From the NCBI GenBank assembly GCA_001643675.2, contig LSRY02000012.1, forward strand, positions 1,304,501 through 1,368,500: DNA of 64,000 nt, written 5' to 3'. This stretch comes from Monocercomonoides exilis. Its lineage: Eukaryota; Preaxostyla; Oxymonadida; Polymastigidae. The notes beneath the pieces were generated by a model. The model ran no database searches. It worked only from the letters and a program-made list of their open reading frames with translations, and had not been told where the DNA came from. Each line of letters opens with the position of its first letter. The first letter of the stretch is position 1. Made by a program: the position numbers and the translations under genes. This document shows, in pieces, positions 47,079 through 59,200 of the stretch.

Positions 47079-47464
47079 ATAATGACATTTCTCAAAAATG
47101 AGTATTTGTTCGTTGAACAATCATAAAGACTCCTCATTTTAGAAATAAAATAGTTTCGACAAAACATAATACAGTAAATGAAAAGAATTAAGTAAGAAGT
47201 GAATTCCAAATTAATCATCTAAAACAGAATTCGAAACATAAAACGCATTAAAACAACGAAATAAATGAAATGAAATTATTTTACATATAAAAGCAACATT
47301 GATAGATGACGTGAAGACAATAAAATTTCTGAAAACAAAAAGATAGCTTATTTAGAAATAATATATAAGAGCAAACTTTTGTCAGAATTGGTGATGAATG
47401 GACGACTTTGAATTTCAAAATCTCAAAATTCGTCCAAAGACACAGTGTTAAAAAACTCATTATT
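47079..47464. other. Intergenic after the inverted repeat
   Basis: About 390 bp between the right arm and the stop codon of the PP5-like gene. It is AT-rich with no recognised feature. Confidence 0.6.
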
Positions 47465-49312
47465 TCACATCCCCCTGCAGCCACTCTGATCAAAATACAT
47501 TTTGCATGCAGGATGAGGCACGGTGTCAAACTGAAGAAATTTCACTTCGCAGGACTCTCCGCAAAGTCTTAAAAAGCCTCCTTTATTTCTCTCATCACAA
47601 TAACAAGGTGCAGAAAAAACAGTTATCTAAATTGTATTTAAAAAGTTAATGTTCATTGAAGTAATTGTTCAAAATAATTGTTATTTGTCATTTCCATATT
47701 AAATGCCATATTTCAAAAAATGAAACAAACAAGTTTGCCTCCATGCTCCATGGAATAACCCTGTTGCCTAACTTCATGTGAGCGAATAATTCTTTCTAAA
47801 TCATTCTTTGCCAAGAATTCCTATGAAAGCAATAAGAATACAAAAATTACAAAAAGAAATAATAAATCAAAAAAGTCAACATTGAAGTTCAACAATAGCC
47901 TAAATAGATTTTATTTTTTTTCAAAAAAATACATTTCTTGATACAAAAGAAAAAGCATTATTCATTAATCTCCTTTTCGCAACATACAGCTGTCACATCA
48001 GGACCGAAAGAACATCCAAATGGGCGAAGTGTTGGTTTGTACCCTCTTGCTTCACATGGATCACTCCACTTTACAGTGAACAAAAAATAGATTTTTTAAA
48101 AAGAATATTCACATCGACCCATTCAAGAGTGAAAATGTAGAATTGAAATTCCATTGGACAACAAATATCAAAAACATGCAAACCAGCATTTGTGCCATTA
48201 GTAATTCGCCTCCTTCTTCCCCTGGCTCATGAAATCGATCGATAGATTTTATTTCGCTCAATTTCACTGGAGATCTTGTGAATAAGCCACCATGCTAACA
48301 TTGAAAGTAAATTATTAACAATATTTTAAAATGAAAAAAAAAAATAAAAAAAAAATACACACAACAACAAAAACTGATTTATTGATGACAGCACACAATG
48401 GCAGTGCATTGAAAACAAATAAAAAATTCTGATATACTGCTGGATTGTATTTATCATGAACCTAATTTATAGGTTTTATATTTTTATAATAAAACTAATA
48501 AAAGCAAATTCACACTTCATCACGAAATCCATAATCAGCTGTGCACGTAGCAGATTCATGATTTCCTCTAAGAAGATGTATTGAATCAGGAGATGCAATT
48601 TTCAAAGCGAATAATAAGAAACAAATCTGAAAAAGAAAAAACAACAAAAATTTTGCTATTCAACTAAAACAAATTAGCATACTTCAGTCCCAAAAGATCC
48701 CCTATCTACAAAATCTCCATTAATTAGATATGGATTTTCAGGAGAGGGCATTCCATTTTTTTCAAAAAGATTAAGAAGATCATAAAACTGGCCATGCGTA
48801 TCTCCCTAAAATAACAATAACAAAAATAACTTTTTTATGACAGAAACATACCACTACTGTTAGCTCTTTTCCTTCTGGAACGTTAATTTCCAGAATATTC
48901 GGCAAAATTTCAAGAGTTTTTCGTGCTTGAGCCAACAAGCAATTAGCTTGCGTTATTGATAATCTTTTTTGAGCTTTTAATGCGTCTAAAAGTCGAGCTT
49001 TGATAATAAATTGAGAATTAGTTTTCAATAAATCATCACAATTGAAATAAAAATTATTTCATTCAATTTTTTAAATTGAGCATACTGACATAATCTTGGG
49101 TAACAGGTGTTGGGACGTCCAATGGATCAGCTATTTTTAAAAGTTTTTAATGAAAAATTAATTAACAAATGGAGTTGGTTAGCTTGGCAAACTGATCTTT
49201 GAAGTGGTCTTGGATTCATTAAAAAGGCAAAGAAGATAAAATATTTAAAAAGGATTGAAATTAATTTCATCATGTTAATGCATGCGCATACCTTTTTAAG
49301 AGGTCGAGCCAT
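47465..49312 (-). CDS. PPP-family Ser/Thr phosphatase, PP5-like, without TPR domain
   Basis: Eleven exons: 49292-49312, 49193-49208 (16 nt), 49086-49130, 48852-48997, 48683-48805, 48516-48626, 48363-48461, 48184-48294, 47988-48068, 47731-47820, 47465-47626; 334 aa. All metal and catalytic motifs are present: [50 protein letters not shown] and [11 protein letters not shown]. The segment before GDTHG ([20 protein letters not shown]) and the FVDRGSF variant resemble PP5 more than PP1 or PP2A. Animal PP5 has three N-terminal TPR repeats that inhibit it and bind Hsp90; here only about 30 residues precede the catalytic region. The C-terminus ends QSGCRGM after a HP(N)-like VPHPACK. Every intron is GT-AG, 46-167 bp. 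Confidence 0.85.
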
Positions 49313-49957
49313 CCTAAATTTGAAAAAATCCACTAAAAAGATCAATAAAAGCCATACAACAAAATTATGTAATTGACTATCCAAAAAGTCATTTTCATTC
49401 AGAAAATTCAAATATTTGTTGAAGAATCAGAAATAATTATTTCTGTATTATTTAATAAATTAAATCCCTCACTATTTTTCAAATAATAAAGCAAAGCCAT
49501 TTGAGGATAAAAGTGAAGTGAAATCTGTAATTCAGATGCTCAATGAAAAAATGAAAATATGTAAGTATATAATAAATAAATGAATTGATAATGAAACAAA
49601 ATCAAACAATTTGAAACTCAATAATATGAAGAACAGTGATAAATCACACATAAACACAGAAAAACATAAGTTATAAATGAATTAATAATTCAAGCAGAAC
49701 GAAAAATAAATCGCATAATATAAAAAGGTTATGCCAAAAGCAGTAAATATTTATTCAATACATAGACAATGCCTTCAAAAGCAAATAACAACAAAAAATG
49801 AAACAAAATGTGAAAAGCTTTTTGAATTTTCATAGCTTTCAGAGATGATTACATAATTAACATTTTAAAAATTGAATAAAAAACTTTAAAACAATTTTGA
49901 TTGTGTTTGTTTTTTTCAATTTGATTGAGGCGATTTCAAAGTCGTGTGAGTTAATGA
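49313..49957. other. Intergenic, nothing recognised
   Basis: About 645 bp between the PP5-like start and the kinase gene stop. It is AT-rich. A possible upstream exon of the PP5-like gene was considered and not supported. Confidence 0.55.
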
Positions 49958-52900
49958 CTAGTTTTTTGAAGAATACAATTGAGCAAAATGAGAGTGAAGA
50001 GGAGATTTTGAATCCAATTGAGAAGCATGCACTTGATCAGATGAATTACGAGATGAATGTGGAGAAGAATCAGAAGGCGTCTTCTGATAACGCAAAGTTG
50101 CTGAAGACGCTCCACGAGGGCTGTAAGAGTGATAAGAAGAAGACGAAGAAGAAGAGATTGATGCTTCTGATGAGGAAATCAGAGGACGAGCAGAAATAAC
50201 ACGTCTTTGCTCAGACAAAAGAGGCTTATTTAACTTTCTTTGTGGTGAAAGCTCTTTTCTTTCAGGGACTTGATCGCAGAGAGAAACAACAAACATATCT
50301 GGTGATGCGAAAGAGGGCTTCCCTTCTTTTATATTCTCAGCAATTGAAGGAATCGGAGAAGGCAGGTGATTGAAAACAGTCGTAACAACAGAAGGCTCAA
50401 CCGTTGCTGGTCTGATATTCGAACGTGAAATATCATTTTTGGGGAATGAGCTGTCGGTGTGTTGTATCCGATAGGAATGTGAAGTAGCATTATTTCTTGC
50501 AAAGAACGGCTTGCTTTTGTATTCCAATGGTGATGACGAGTTGTAATCAGATGTCAAAATGGAAATTATGTTTGCTTTTGTAATCAAGCCAGTTTTGCGT
50601 TTTAAAGAACCAGCTGACTGCTTTGATGGCAGATGACGAGGAGTGTGCAAAACAGAGGAATCATTCTCAACAACAGCACTGGTAGGATTGTCTTTTCTAT
50701 TTCTCGCATTCTGCGGTTGAGTTTTTGAACTAAAAGTATCATTAAACATAACCGATTGAACTTTCAGTAAAGAGGGTGCTGTGAAGTGCGACATTCTTGG
50801 TACAGCTGGCGGTGATAGTTTCGGATCAATCAATACTTCATTTTGCTGTTTGTGTTCAGTTTTAATATTTTCTTGCAATGTTGTGCTTGGTCTTTCTTGG
50901 AGCTCATGCACCTGCTCCATCGCATTCTTTCTGTCGGCTGATGAAGCATTCTCATGATTAGCTTCTGTAAATGAACGTGAAGATGAAGAAGTTCCGCTAT
51001 GCCAGCGTGAACGTATTGGAGAAGTGTGGACTTGCTTTGTTCCGGAATTGTTAGAATGCAATTTTTGATTTTGAAGATCAAATGGAATGATAAACAAATC
51101 ATCATCGCTTCCAATGGAAGAATTCAGGTCTGTCAAAGTTTTGTTGATTCCGAGTTCTGCTGAAAAACAGTCTTTTTCTTTACGATGATACCTGATCACA
51201 TTGGAACCGCTGATATCTTTTGTCTTTTTCGGGCTTCCTGCTTCAGTTTCATTCGAAGTCTGATCATTTGACTCTTTTGTTTGACTAAATTGTGTTGTTT
51301 GAGGCTGCTCAGATGATGGATGATGAACGGCTCGAATGTTAATCGTTCCCACGCTGAATGTCTTATTGCGACAAAGTCGAGTACTAAGTTTGTTTTGCGG
51401 AGAATGTTGTGGAGATGATGATGAAAATGCTGAATATTTGTGCTTTTCCAAAGTTGATTGTAATGTTCTTTCAGTTATCGCAGAATTCTCAAGAGCATCA
51501 TCGGAAGTTAAGTCGATGCGATTGGAAGAAGATAATTGAGACGGAAAAAGTTTCTTTTCAAAATTGCGACTTGAAGGAATCTGATTCCTTTGGTCTTCAT
51601 TCTGCAGAGAAAGATTATGTTTTGAAGATGTTTCAATTCCTGATGCTGTTTTTGAAATGTCAATAAACTTGGTATCTTCTTCGTCTTGATGGTTGACTTT
51701 ATCTTCGTCTTCACTGTGCATCTCTCTCCAGTTTCTTGCATCATCAACAATTGTCTGTGACTCAAATGTGTTTAGATGATGAAACACATTCATAACTTCA
51801 TTGTCATTTCCATTCTTAGAATAGCCTTTATAGCTCAATTCTTCATCAATTCGTCGTTTCACTTCAACAATTTTCCCAACCTCTCTTCGAGTAGAATGCA
51901 CAATTTTTCGAGGAGTTATCAGCATTCCTCTCTTTCTTTCTGTTAACGCTGAATCCATCCAAAAAGAATCATTTGCTTCGCACTTCATCCCATTCAATGG
52001 CAATGATTTTAATGCCAAAGGTGAAGAAAATTTGCATGAAGAAGGTTTTGCAGAAGTGCAAGTGCTGAATGGCGAGGGCTGTTCCTGTTTAGCAAACCGA
52101 GAAGCCAGTGACTTTTCTCTGCCAGTCATCCAACCATCTCCCTCATACTCTCTTTCTGTGACAGGTGCAGTGCTGCAAATGCGGTCAAATGAAGAAGAAG
52201 AATCAGCCTCTTCAAAAACAGATGGAAGTTGGAATGCATTTTTGTGAGAGGAAGTGTTGCTGTGTTGTGAATGAAAAGGAAAATGCGAAGTTGTTTGGTT
52301 TTTTCTCTTTGAATTCACAGGAATCAACGTGGTTATTGTGGCTGCAACAACAGATGAGAGTGTTTTCAAAGTTGGTCTGTGATGCAAAGATGGATTTGAA
52401 TGCAAATGTGTTGATAAAATAATTGTGTCTGTTTGATGAGACGCATAATTATTTGCTATTTTGTAAGACGAGTTTGAAGCGACAGCAGATTTGTTTGTAT
52501 TCTCGTCTGTCATCGCACACTCTGCTTTTGGCAAATGATTGTGCAAGTCCATTTTTTGTGGGATGAATGGAAGAGTCTGAGAAGTGCAGGGAATCGGCTG
52601 CTGAAATGAAACAACGAAATTGTTTGATGCTTCTGTTGTTCCATTTGTTTGAGGTGCGTCCCCATTTGAGACTGAGTTTTGCGATGCTGGCGTTCTTGGA
52701 GACAATTCTGGAATGCAAAAGGAAGAACTTGAAAGGAGCTTTAGTAGTGGAGGTTTTAAATTTGGATTATCTTCTGATTGAATGGGAAAAGATGCTGTCG
52801 ATTTTGGGAAAGGAGTATTAGACAGTTCAGAAAAGTTTACTCCAGAAGAAGAAATTGTGTCTGACAAATTAAGCAAATTATTGTTTTTTATTGAATCACC

Positions 52901-55900
52901 ATTTATAGGCACAACGGAAGAAACAGCTTTGTATGTTTCTCCGTCTGCTGGCAGCTTTGCTTTCTTGCTAACATCTTGTCCATTTGAAAATTCTGCATTT
53001 ATCTCTTTGGTGTTTGTCCTTTCCGAATATGCACCATTTCTTTCTTCTTTTTGTTCAGTATTCTGTTTCTCTTCGTTCTCCACAGACTTTCTAACTCCTC
53101 TTCCACCTCTCTTCCACACGCTCTTGCTTTCATCTTCTTGTCTGCCAAAGTCTGCATCCCAATCAATCCCATCATCGAACCACCCTTTCCCATGTGTGTA
53201 ATTCGTGTCTGGTGAAATTGGTATGCTGTGCGAATTCCCTTCGCTCTCAAAACAAAGACTCGAATCATCGTCAAATGTGTCAATAGAGCTGAGTGGCATC
53301 TCCTCCTCCGAACGATACGAAGATGTTTGATTGCCAAAGGAAAGAGTCTCCATCGGTGAGCGTGCTTTGGTCTTTGGAGAAAGCAAAGGTTTGAATGAGT
53401 TTGGCTGAAAAAAGTGTTGAATAGAACCATACTGAGGGCATGTGGGAAGTCGTGTGAGATGTGGCGCTTGAGCAGCAGGATGGTTGGAATCAGATGAATA
53501 ATTGATGTTGATGATGTTGTTGCTGTTGCTGGCAATCGTTTCCAGTGCAGGTATTTGTGGAGCAGAGACAGAACGCGGATGAAATTCGGTCTCAGCATCA
53601 TTGTTTTGTTCCAACAAAGTTTCAGTTTGTTCGGAAGAAGTTGTTGTTTTCAGTGTGGAAAAGGCAGACTCTTCTGATGAGATGTCTTGCATGTTAGTGG
53701 CAGTTGTAGAAAGCGTAGCCATCGGAGTTGATTCAGCGTATGAAGCGTCAGTTAAAGTTGAATTAAGAGTCGTGTTTGAAGTGAAGGTGGAGAACGGATT
53801 GTGTGTGGTTGTATCATTGGATGATGTGGATGAAGTGAAGAAGGCAGAGTTTGATGAACTGGATGTCTGCAAAGTGAGTGTGTTCATCGCCGTGTTTGAA
53901 TTCGAAGATTTAGTTGAAGGTAAAGTGGAAGTGACTGTTTGATTGGTGGATTGAATCGCTTTCTGCTTGGTATCGGTGTCGTGTGAAGCACTGCCAGACT
54001 CAACAAAATCAGCTGGATTTGGTTCGATGTCTGTATGAGTGTGATCTTTGCCTTCTGTTGCTCCGATTTGTTTGTTGATGAAATCTCTTGTTTCGTGTGA
54101 GACTGAATCAAGATGTCTAAAACTAGTCGAGTTGGACAGCAGCTTGACTTCGCTCTTTTCCTGCTCTCTTTTGTGAGTATTGAAGTTCACTGCAGAAACC
54201 GCCCTTTCGTTCTGTTTGGGTTTCTCATTGTTTTGCGAGTCTTTTGCTGATCCGCCCATCAGCTTTGCTCGAATGTCTCTGAGCTGCTTTTTCATCTTCA
54301 TTTGAATAGACACCATCTGCCTGAAGGAGAGAAGCGGCGTTACAGAAGAACTGATCTCTTTCTCAGAGACAGTAATCTTCTCTTGAAGGGACTCCGGCTG
54401 GCAAAGCGGAAATGTTCCGTGCTGTGTAATCCAATCATGATCCTTTTGGTGGATTTTTCAATTGAAAAAGAAATGTTATTAATTTGTATGAAATATCATA
54501 TAAAATGTGATTAAAAAGGGAAATAAAAATTGAATGTTTAAAAATGCATGCCATAATTTCCTTTATTGCAATTCTCTTATCAGGGTTCTTTTCTAACAAT
54601 CTCCTCAGCAGATCCTTCACTTCTTTGCTGAGATTACAGGCTCTTTCTTTGTCTTGCGCCACTATCATTTTCAGTTTCTTGTCAAAGCTGTCTGAAAGCA
54701 TCCTTCCTGGCATTGCTTCTTCTTCATTTTCAGAAGAAATTGGTCTGTCGGGCAAATTGTTAGATGAAATGTGACTTGCATTCTCAACCATTTCGTTATC
54801 TTCAATGCATTCGATTCTTTCTTCTCTGATGGCTTTGTATGTTTCAGCAATAGTCTTCCGCACAAAAGGCGGATGTCCAAACAAGAAATGGAAAAGCAGC
54901 ACGCCCAACGACCAGATGTCGTGCTTCGCTGCAACGTAGCCCTCTTGAAGAGGAGGAACTTCATGAATACACAATTATTTCAGTTGTTTTTTTTCAAAAT
55001 TTATAAAAAATATAAAAATAAAATTAAATAAACAAAGAAAGACATGTAAAAAGGGTGTTCAAACAAAAGTCAGCAAAGTTCAAAATAAGGAAAATAAACT
55101 CAGAAGCAAAAACCTTGAATAGCTTCCGGTGGAATGTATGCAGGAGTTCCTCGGATTTCTTTAATTCTATAATTTGCATCGGGATAGAGAAGCGAAACCC
55201 CAAAATCACTTCGTATTTTATTTCAATATGTTTGCAATTGTGATTCAAAAAAATATTTATTCAATATTTTCCAGCGGTAAATTAAATAATGAATTAATGC
55301 TAAAATCATAAAATTGAATATCGAACCAGATCTTGCAATTTCCCTCATGATCAAGCAAAATATTGTCTGGCTTAATATCGTGATGAACAATGTTATATGT
55401 GTGTACTTTTACAATTGTTAATTTTTAAATATCCATGTTGAAATTGAAATAATATGAAAATAACATCAAACAATAATCAATTCCAAGAAGAATTTGTCGC
55501 ATATACTTTCGAGCTGTTTCCTCTGATAATGGTGGCTGACCATCAATGTAGCATGGCCCACGAGGCAAATATTCAACCACTTTGATATCAATTAAATTAA
55601 AATATTAAATTCAATTTGCAGAATCTCATACCCATGTACAATTTCTTTTGTTTTGAATTATCGATAACTTCATTCAATTTCATAATATTTGGATGGTTCG
55701 TTTTTTTCATAATCGCTATTTCTTTGTTTGTGCCTGAGAAAAAAAAAACTGAAACAAAAATAAAAATGAATAAATAACTTGGTTCATTTCCGCATTGACG
55801 ATGATGCCCAAGCATCTTTTTTGCAACTTTCTTTACAATTTTTAGAGCATATACAACTTCAGGAAACGATTTGTCATAGCACAACTTAACCTTTCCATAG

Positions 55901-56052
55901 GAGCCAAGGCCAAGTATTTTTCCAACAACATATTGATTTAGCACTTTCATTCCGGTTTGTTCATCTTTTGCCGTGCATAATGAATCGGTCTCTTTCACAG
56001 ATACATTGTCGAATGATATCAGCGTATTTTCAGTCGAAGATTTCGAAATCAT
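49958..56052 (-). CDS. CaMKK-like protein kinase with a 1500-residue disordered tail
   Basis: Seven exons: 55779-56052, 55632-55733, 55472-55579, 55327-55405, 55114-55208, 54552-54958, 49958-54442; 1849 aa. The kinase domain is N-terminal (about 41-365): G-loop GLGSYGKVK, Lys71 in ALK, HPNIMKLNEVID, catalytic loop VHHDIKPDN (Asp171), CDFGVS (Asp189), RGTPAYIPPEAI and the ending DHDWITQHG. The HPNIMKLNEVID, LYMVVEYLPRGP and WITQHG features place it with CaMKK/SNF1-activating kinases, which phosphorylate AMPK-type kinases. The HRD arginine is His170. An insert of about 75 residues lies before the last helices. The tail is Ser/Thr/Asn-rich with no domain that I recognise. Intron 6 (54443-54551) starts with GC. 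Confidence 0.85.
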
Positions 56053-56229
56053 TACATCAAATTAATGAGATAATTATTGTGGTTAATAATTATTTAGTAT
56101 TTTCTATCTAAAATGTTATTATTATAATAAAGCGCAAAGTTCTTGTAAAAATTTTAACATCCCAAAGAAAAGAAACCATAACAATTTATAGTGTTGCTAA
56201 AAGTTATTTTTTAAGTGCTTGTTTGAGTT
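56053..56229. promoter_or_regulatory. Divergent spacer, kinase and reductase-like genes
   Basis: A 177-bp AT-rich spacer separates the two start codons, so it should carry both promoters. No clear core element can be singled out. Confidence 0.35.
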
Positions 56230-59200
56230 ATGTTTAGCTTAGTTGGGAATTCTGGAAGCATATCTAAAATGCAAAAGGAATTGGACGAATTAGATTCTAA
56301 GCTTTCGGATTTGCTTAAAAAAAAAGAAAAGATGGAAAAAGATATTCAAATTCAGTATTCTAAAGTAATATCCAAACTTGCGGACAAAGCATCGAAAAGT
56401 CACACTTTTGAGTCATACATGAATTTTGTTATTGGAACATTTCAAAAAAGATTTGATATTTTATTATCTCACAGAAGTTTTTATCCTCACATCTATGGAA
56501 AAAGAGATGAAATCCAAAACCTTATAAACAAAATGCATGATCTAGATCAAAATGCAGTCATTCGAGCAAAAGCGTATTTTAGTCACATTGATAACATGAA
56601 AGAAAAAGGTTTTTTAGACTATGCATCAGATCGTTGTTTTGGATGTTTAAACCCTCTTACAAATGAAACACGAATAAGATCTCTCGAAGGGGAAAGAATT
56701 CTTGTTTGTGAAAAGTGCTACAACATTTTTAGCTCTATACCTTGCTTGCAGAAATTATGCATGAAAAATCATCTTCAAGTAATTGAGGAATCAGATTCAA
56801 CGCATATCATTGGAAAAATATCTGTAAAAAATATTCCTGATCTTTTTTATGACATTTCAAAAAGTTATAGATATCGTCCATTTCTTGGATTCAGAAGAAA
56901 AGATCAAGATGGAAAATTATCAGCATATACAGAGTGGATGAGCTACGGTTCCGTGTATGCTTGGTGCAGAGAATTTGTGAAACAAAGTTCCGAGACAATA
57001 ATACCGTCTGCTCCTTGTATTGTTGGTGTTTGTGTTCCTTTGAGGATCCAATTTCATATTGTGGAATTCTCTTTGATTTTGATGAGGAAAACTGTAGTTT
57101 ATCTTCCTCATTATGAAGAAAAGAAAACAATCAAGTTAATGATTGAGCGCTCTGGAGTATCGTTGATACTAAATACCAAAGAGACAAAACATCTTGTTGA
57201 AGATCTTGGATGTGAATGCAAAGATATTACACATCTTTTGTTTTCCACAAACGAAGAAGACTATTCCTCAGCTGCATCAGAGCCAAAATATCAGCCGCTC
57301 ATTGATCGCACTGAAGCAAAATATAATCCTTTGAAACTTCCTAAGTCGTTTAAGCCCTTATCACCATCTGAGTATGTAATTGCTTTGACGGGCACATCAG
57401 GAACAACGGGTATATCTGCCGTGTCAATGAAGTTCTTTTCGCATTATGAGGAGAAGTGGCTAAAGGAGATGAAACGTTTTGATCCTTTTATGCCAGGTAT
57501 CTATCTGTTCTTCTTCTCTCCCACTGGCGTGACAGAGCGTGACTTCATTTGGATTGTGGCATACAACGGAGGACGTATCTTTCTCAGCTCTAAACCTCCG
57601 CAACTCCTGGAAGACTTTCCTTTGGTTCGTCCAATGTCATTCTCAGCACCACCAACAATGTGGAAGTTGATGCTTGATGGATCGCTCCGTGCTGTGAGAA
57701 GTCGCAGTAATCAATTGCAAAAGAGCACAGAGAAAAACGAGGGAAATACAGAGGATGAATTTGATTCAGCAAGCAAAAAGACATCAGAAGAGAGTGTTTC
57801 TGGACATTCGTCCGAGCAGGAGAGCTTGCAAGCGGCAGATGAACAATATGAAGACCTTCCTGCTCCGTACGACACTCGTGTTCAGTTCCGCAAGCTTATT
57901 GGATCCCGAATGCTTCGTGCTGGAATCGGTGGGGCTGTTGCGTCGCGTTCGATTGTTCGGCGTTTGAGAGAAGAAGGGGGACTGACCATTCACGATATGT
58001 ACGGGACAACAGAACTGGGCACCATACTTATTGATGGCAAGCCAGACGCTGGTGTGATCGTCAAACTGCGAGATGAGAATTTAGGAGATTCTGATGAAAG
58101 TGACTCACAGAGCGATTCTTCAGAGCTGAACGAAGGCGAGTTGTGTGTGTTCCAGAAGGGCAAATGGGTGGGAACAGGGGATTTTGCACAGAAAGTGGGA
58201 ACAAATGAATATCAGATTGTGGGGCGTGTGGAGTCAATGGTCAAGGCAAGCACAGGAGAATGGATTGATACTCTTCTCATTGAAGAGATTGCAACAAACG
58301 TCGAAGACGTTGACAATGCCGTTGTATCTATTTCTCAGCAAGGCGTACTGTTTGTGCTGTGCAGCGTTCCTGGCTCCAAAGAAAAAAGCGTATCGAAACA
58401 GAAAGAAAACGAAGATGCAGCCAAAGAGGATAATGTTAAAGACGAATCATCTGGCAATGTGAGAGAAAAAGATGAATGCACTTCTGAGCAACAAGAAAAG
58501 AGCGATGAACATTCAAAAGAGTCAATGGGAAGTTGCCTTGAAAATGCCATACTGAAGAAGTTGAACGGACTGCTTGCTGAGAAAGGTGTAAAATCTGTTC
58601 ATCGACCTCAATTTGCAGTTATTGACCAAGACGAATGGAATGTGGACAATCATTGCCTGACGCCATCATTCAAAATAAGAAAGAGGTTTGTTATGAACAA
58701 GAACCAAGAAAAGATAAATAAAGCAGAAAAGAAAGCGCTTTCAGAAAGAGATCCTTCTTTAATGAATCAAAATGATGATGATGATGATGAATCTTATAGC
58801 AAAAATCCATACGACAGGAAACTGAAGATAGAGCAGGGTTTTGTCGAGAAACTGGAGCGTATTATTAACATAGATGCTCTTCATTCGCGCACCACATCTT
58901 CTTCCTCCTCCTCCTCTTCTTCTTCTTCAAGCACATTTTCTGTCCTTTCCACACCTTTATCTGCATTTGGTTTGGAGTCCATTGTTTTAGCGCAGGTGTA
59001 CTTTACAGTTGAGCAGGAATGCGAGCAAAGAATGATCCCGAACATATCACTAAGCTCGATGATGCAGATGTCACTCCACAACTTAGTTTCGTATGTCACT
59101 AATGGTGACACTGACTCGTTGAATGCTCTTTTTGAATGGGGGAAAAATGCATCTGAATCTGAGAAAGAACAGAAAATTACAGAAAATGACGAAAAGAAAG

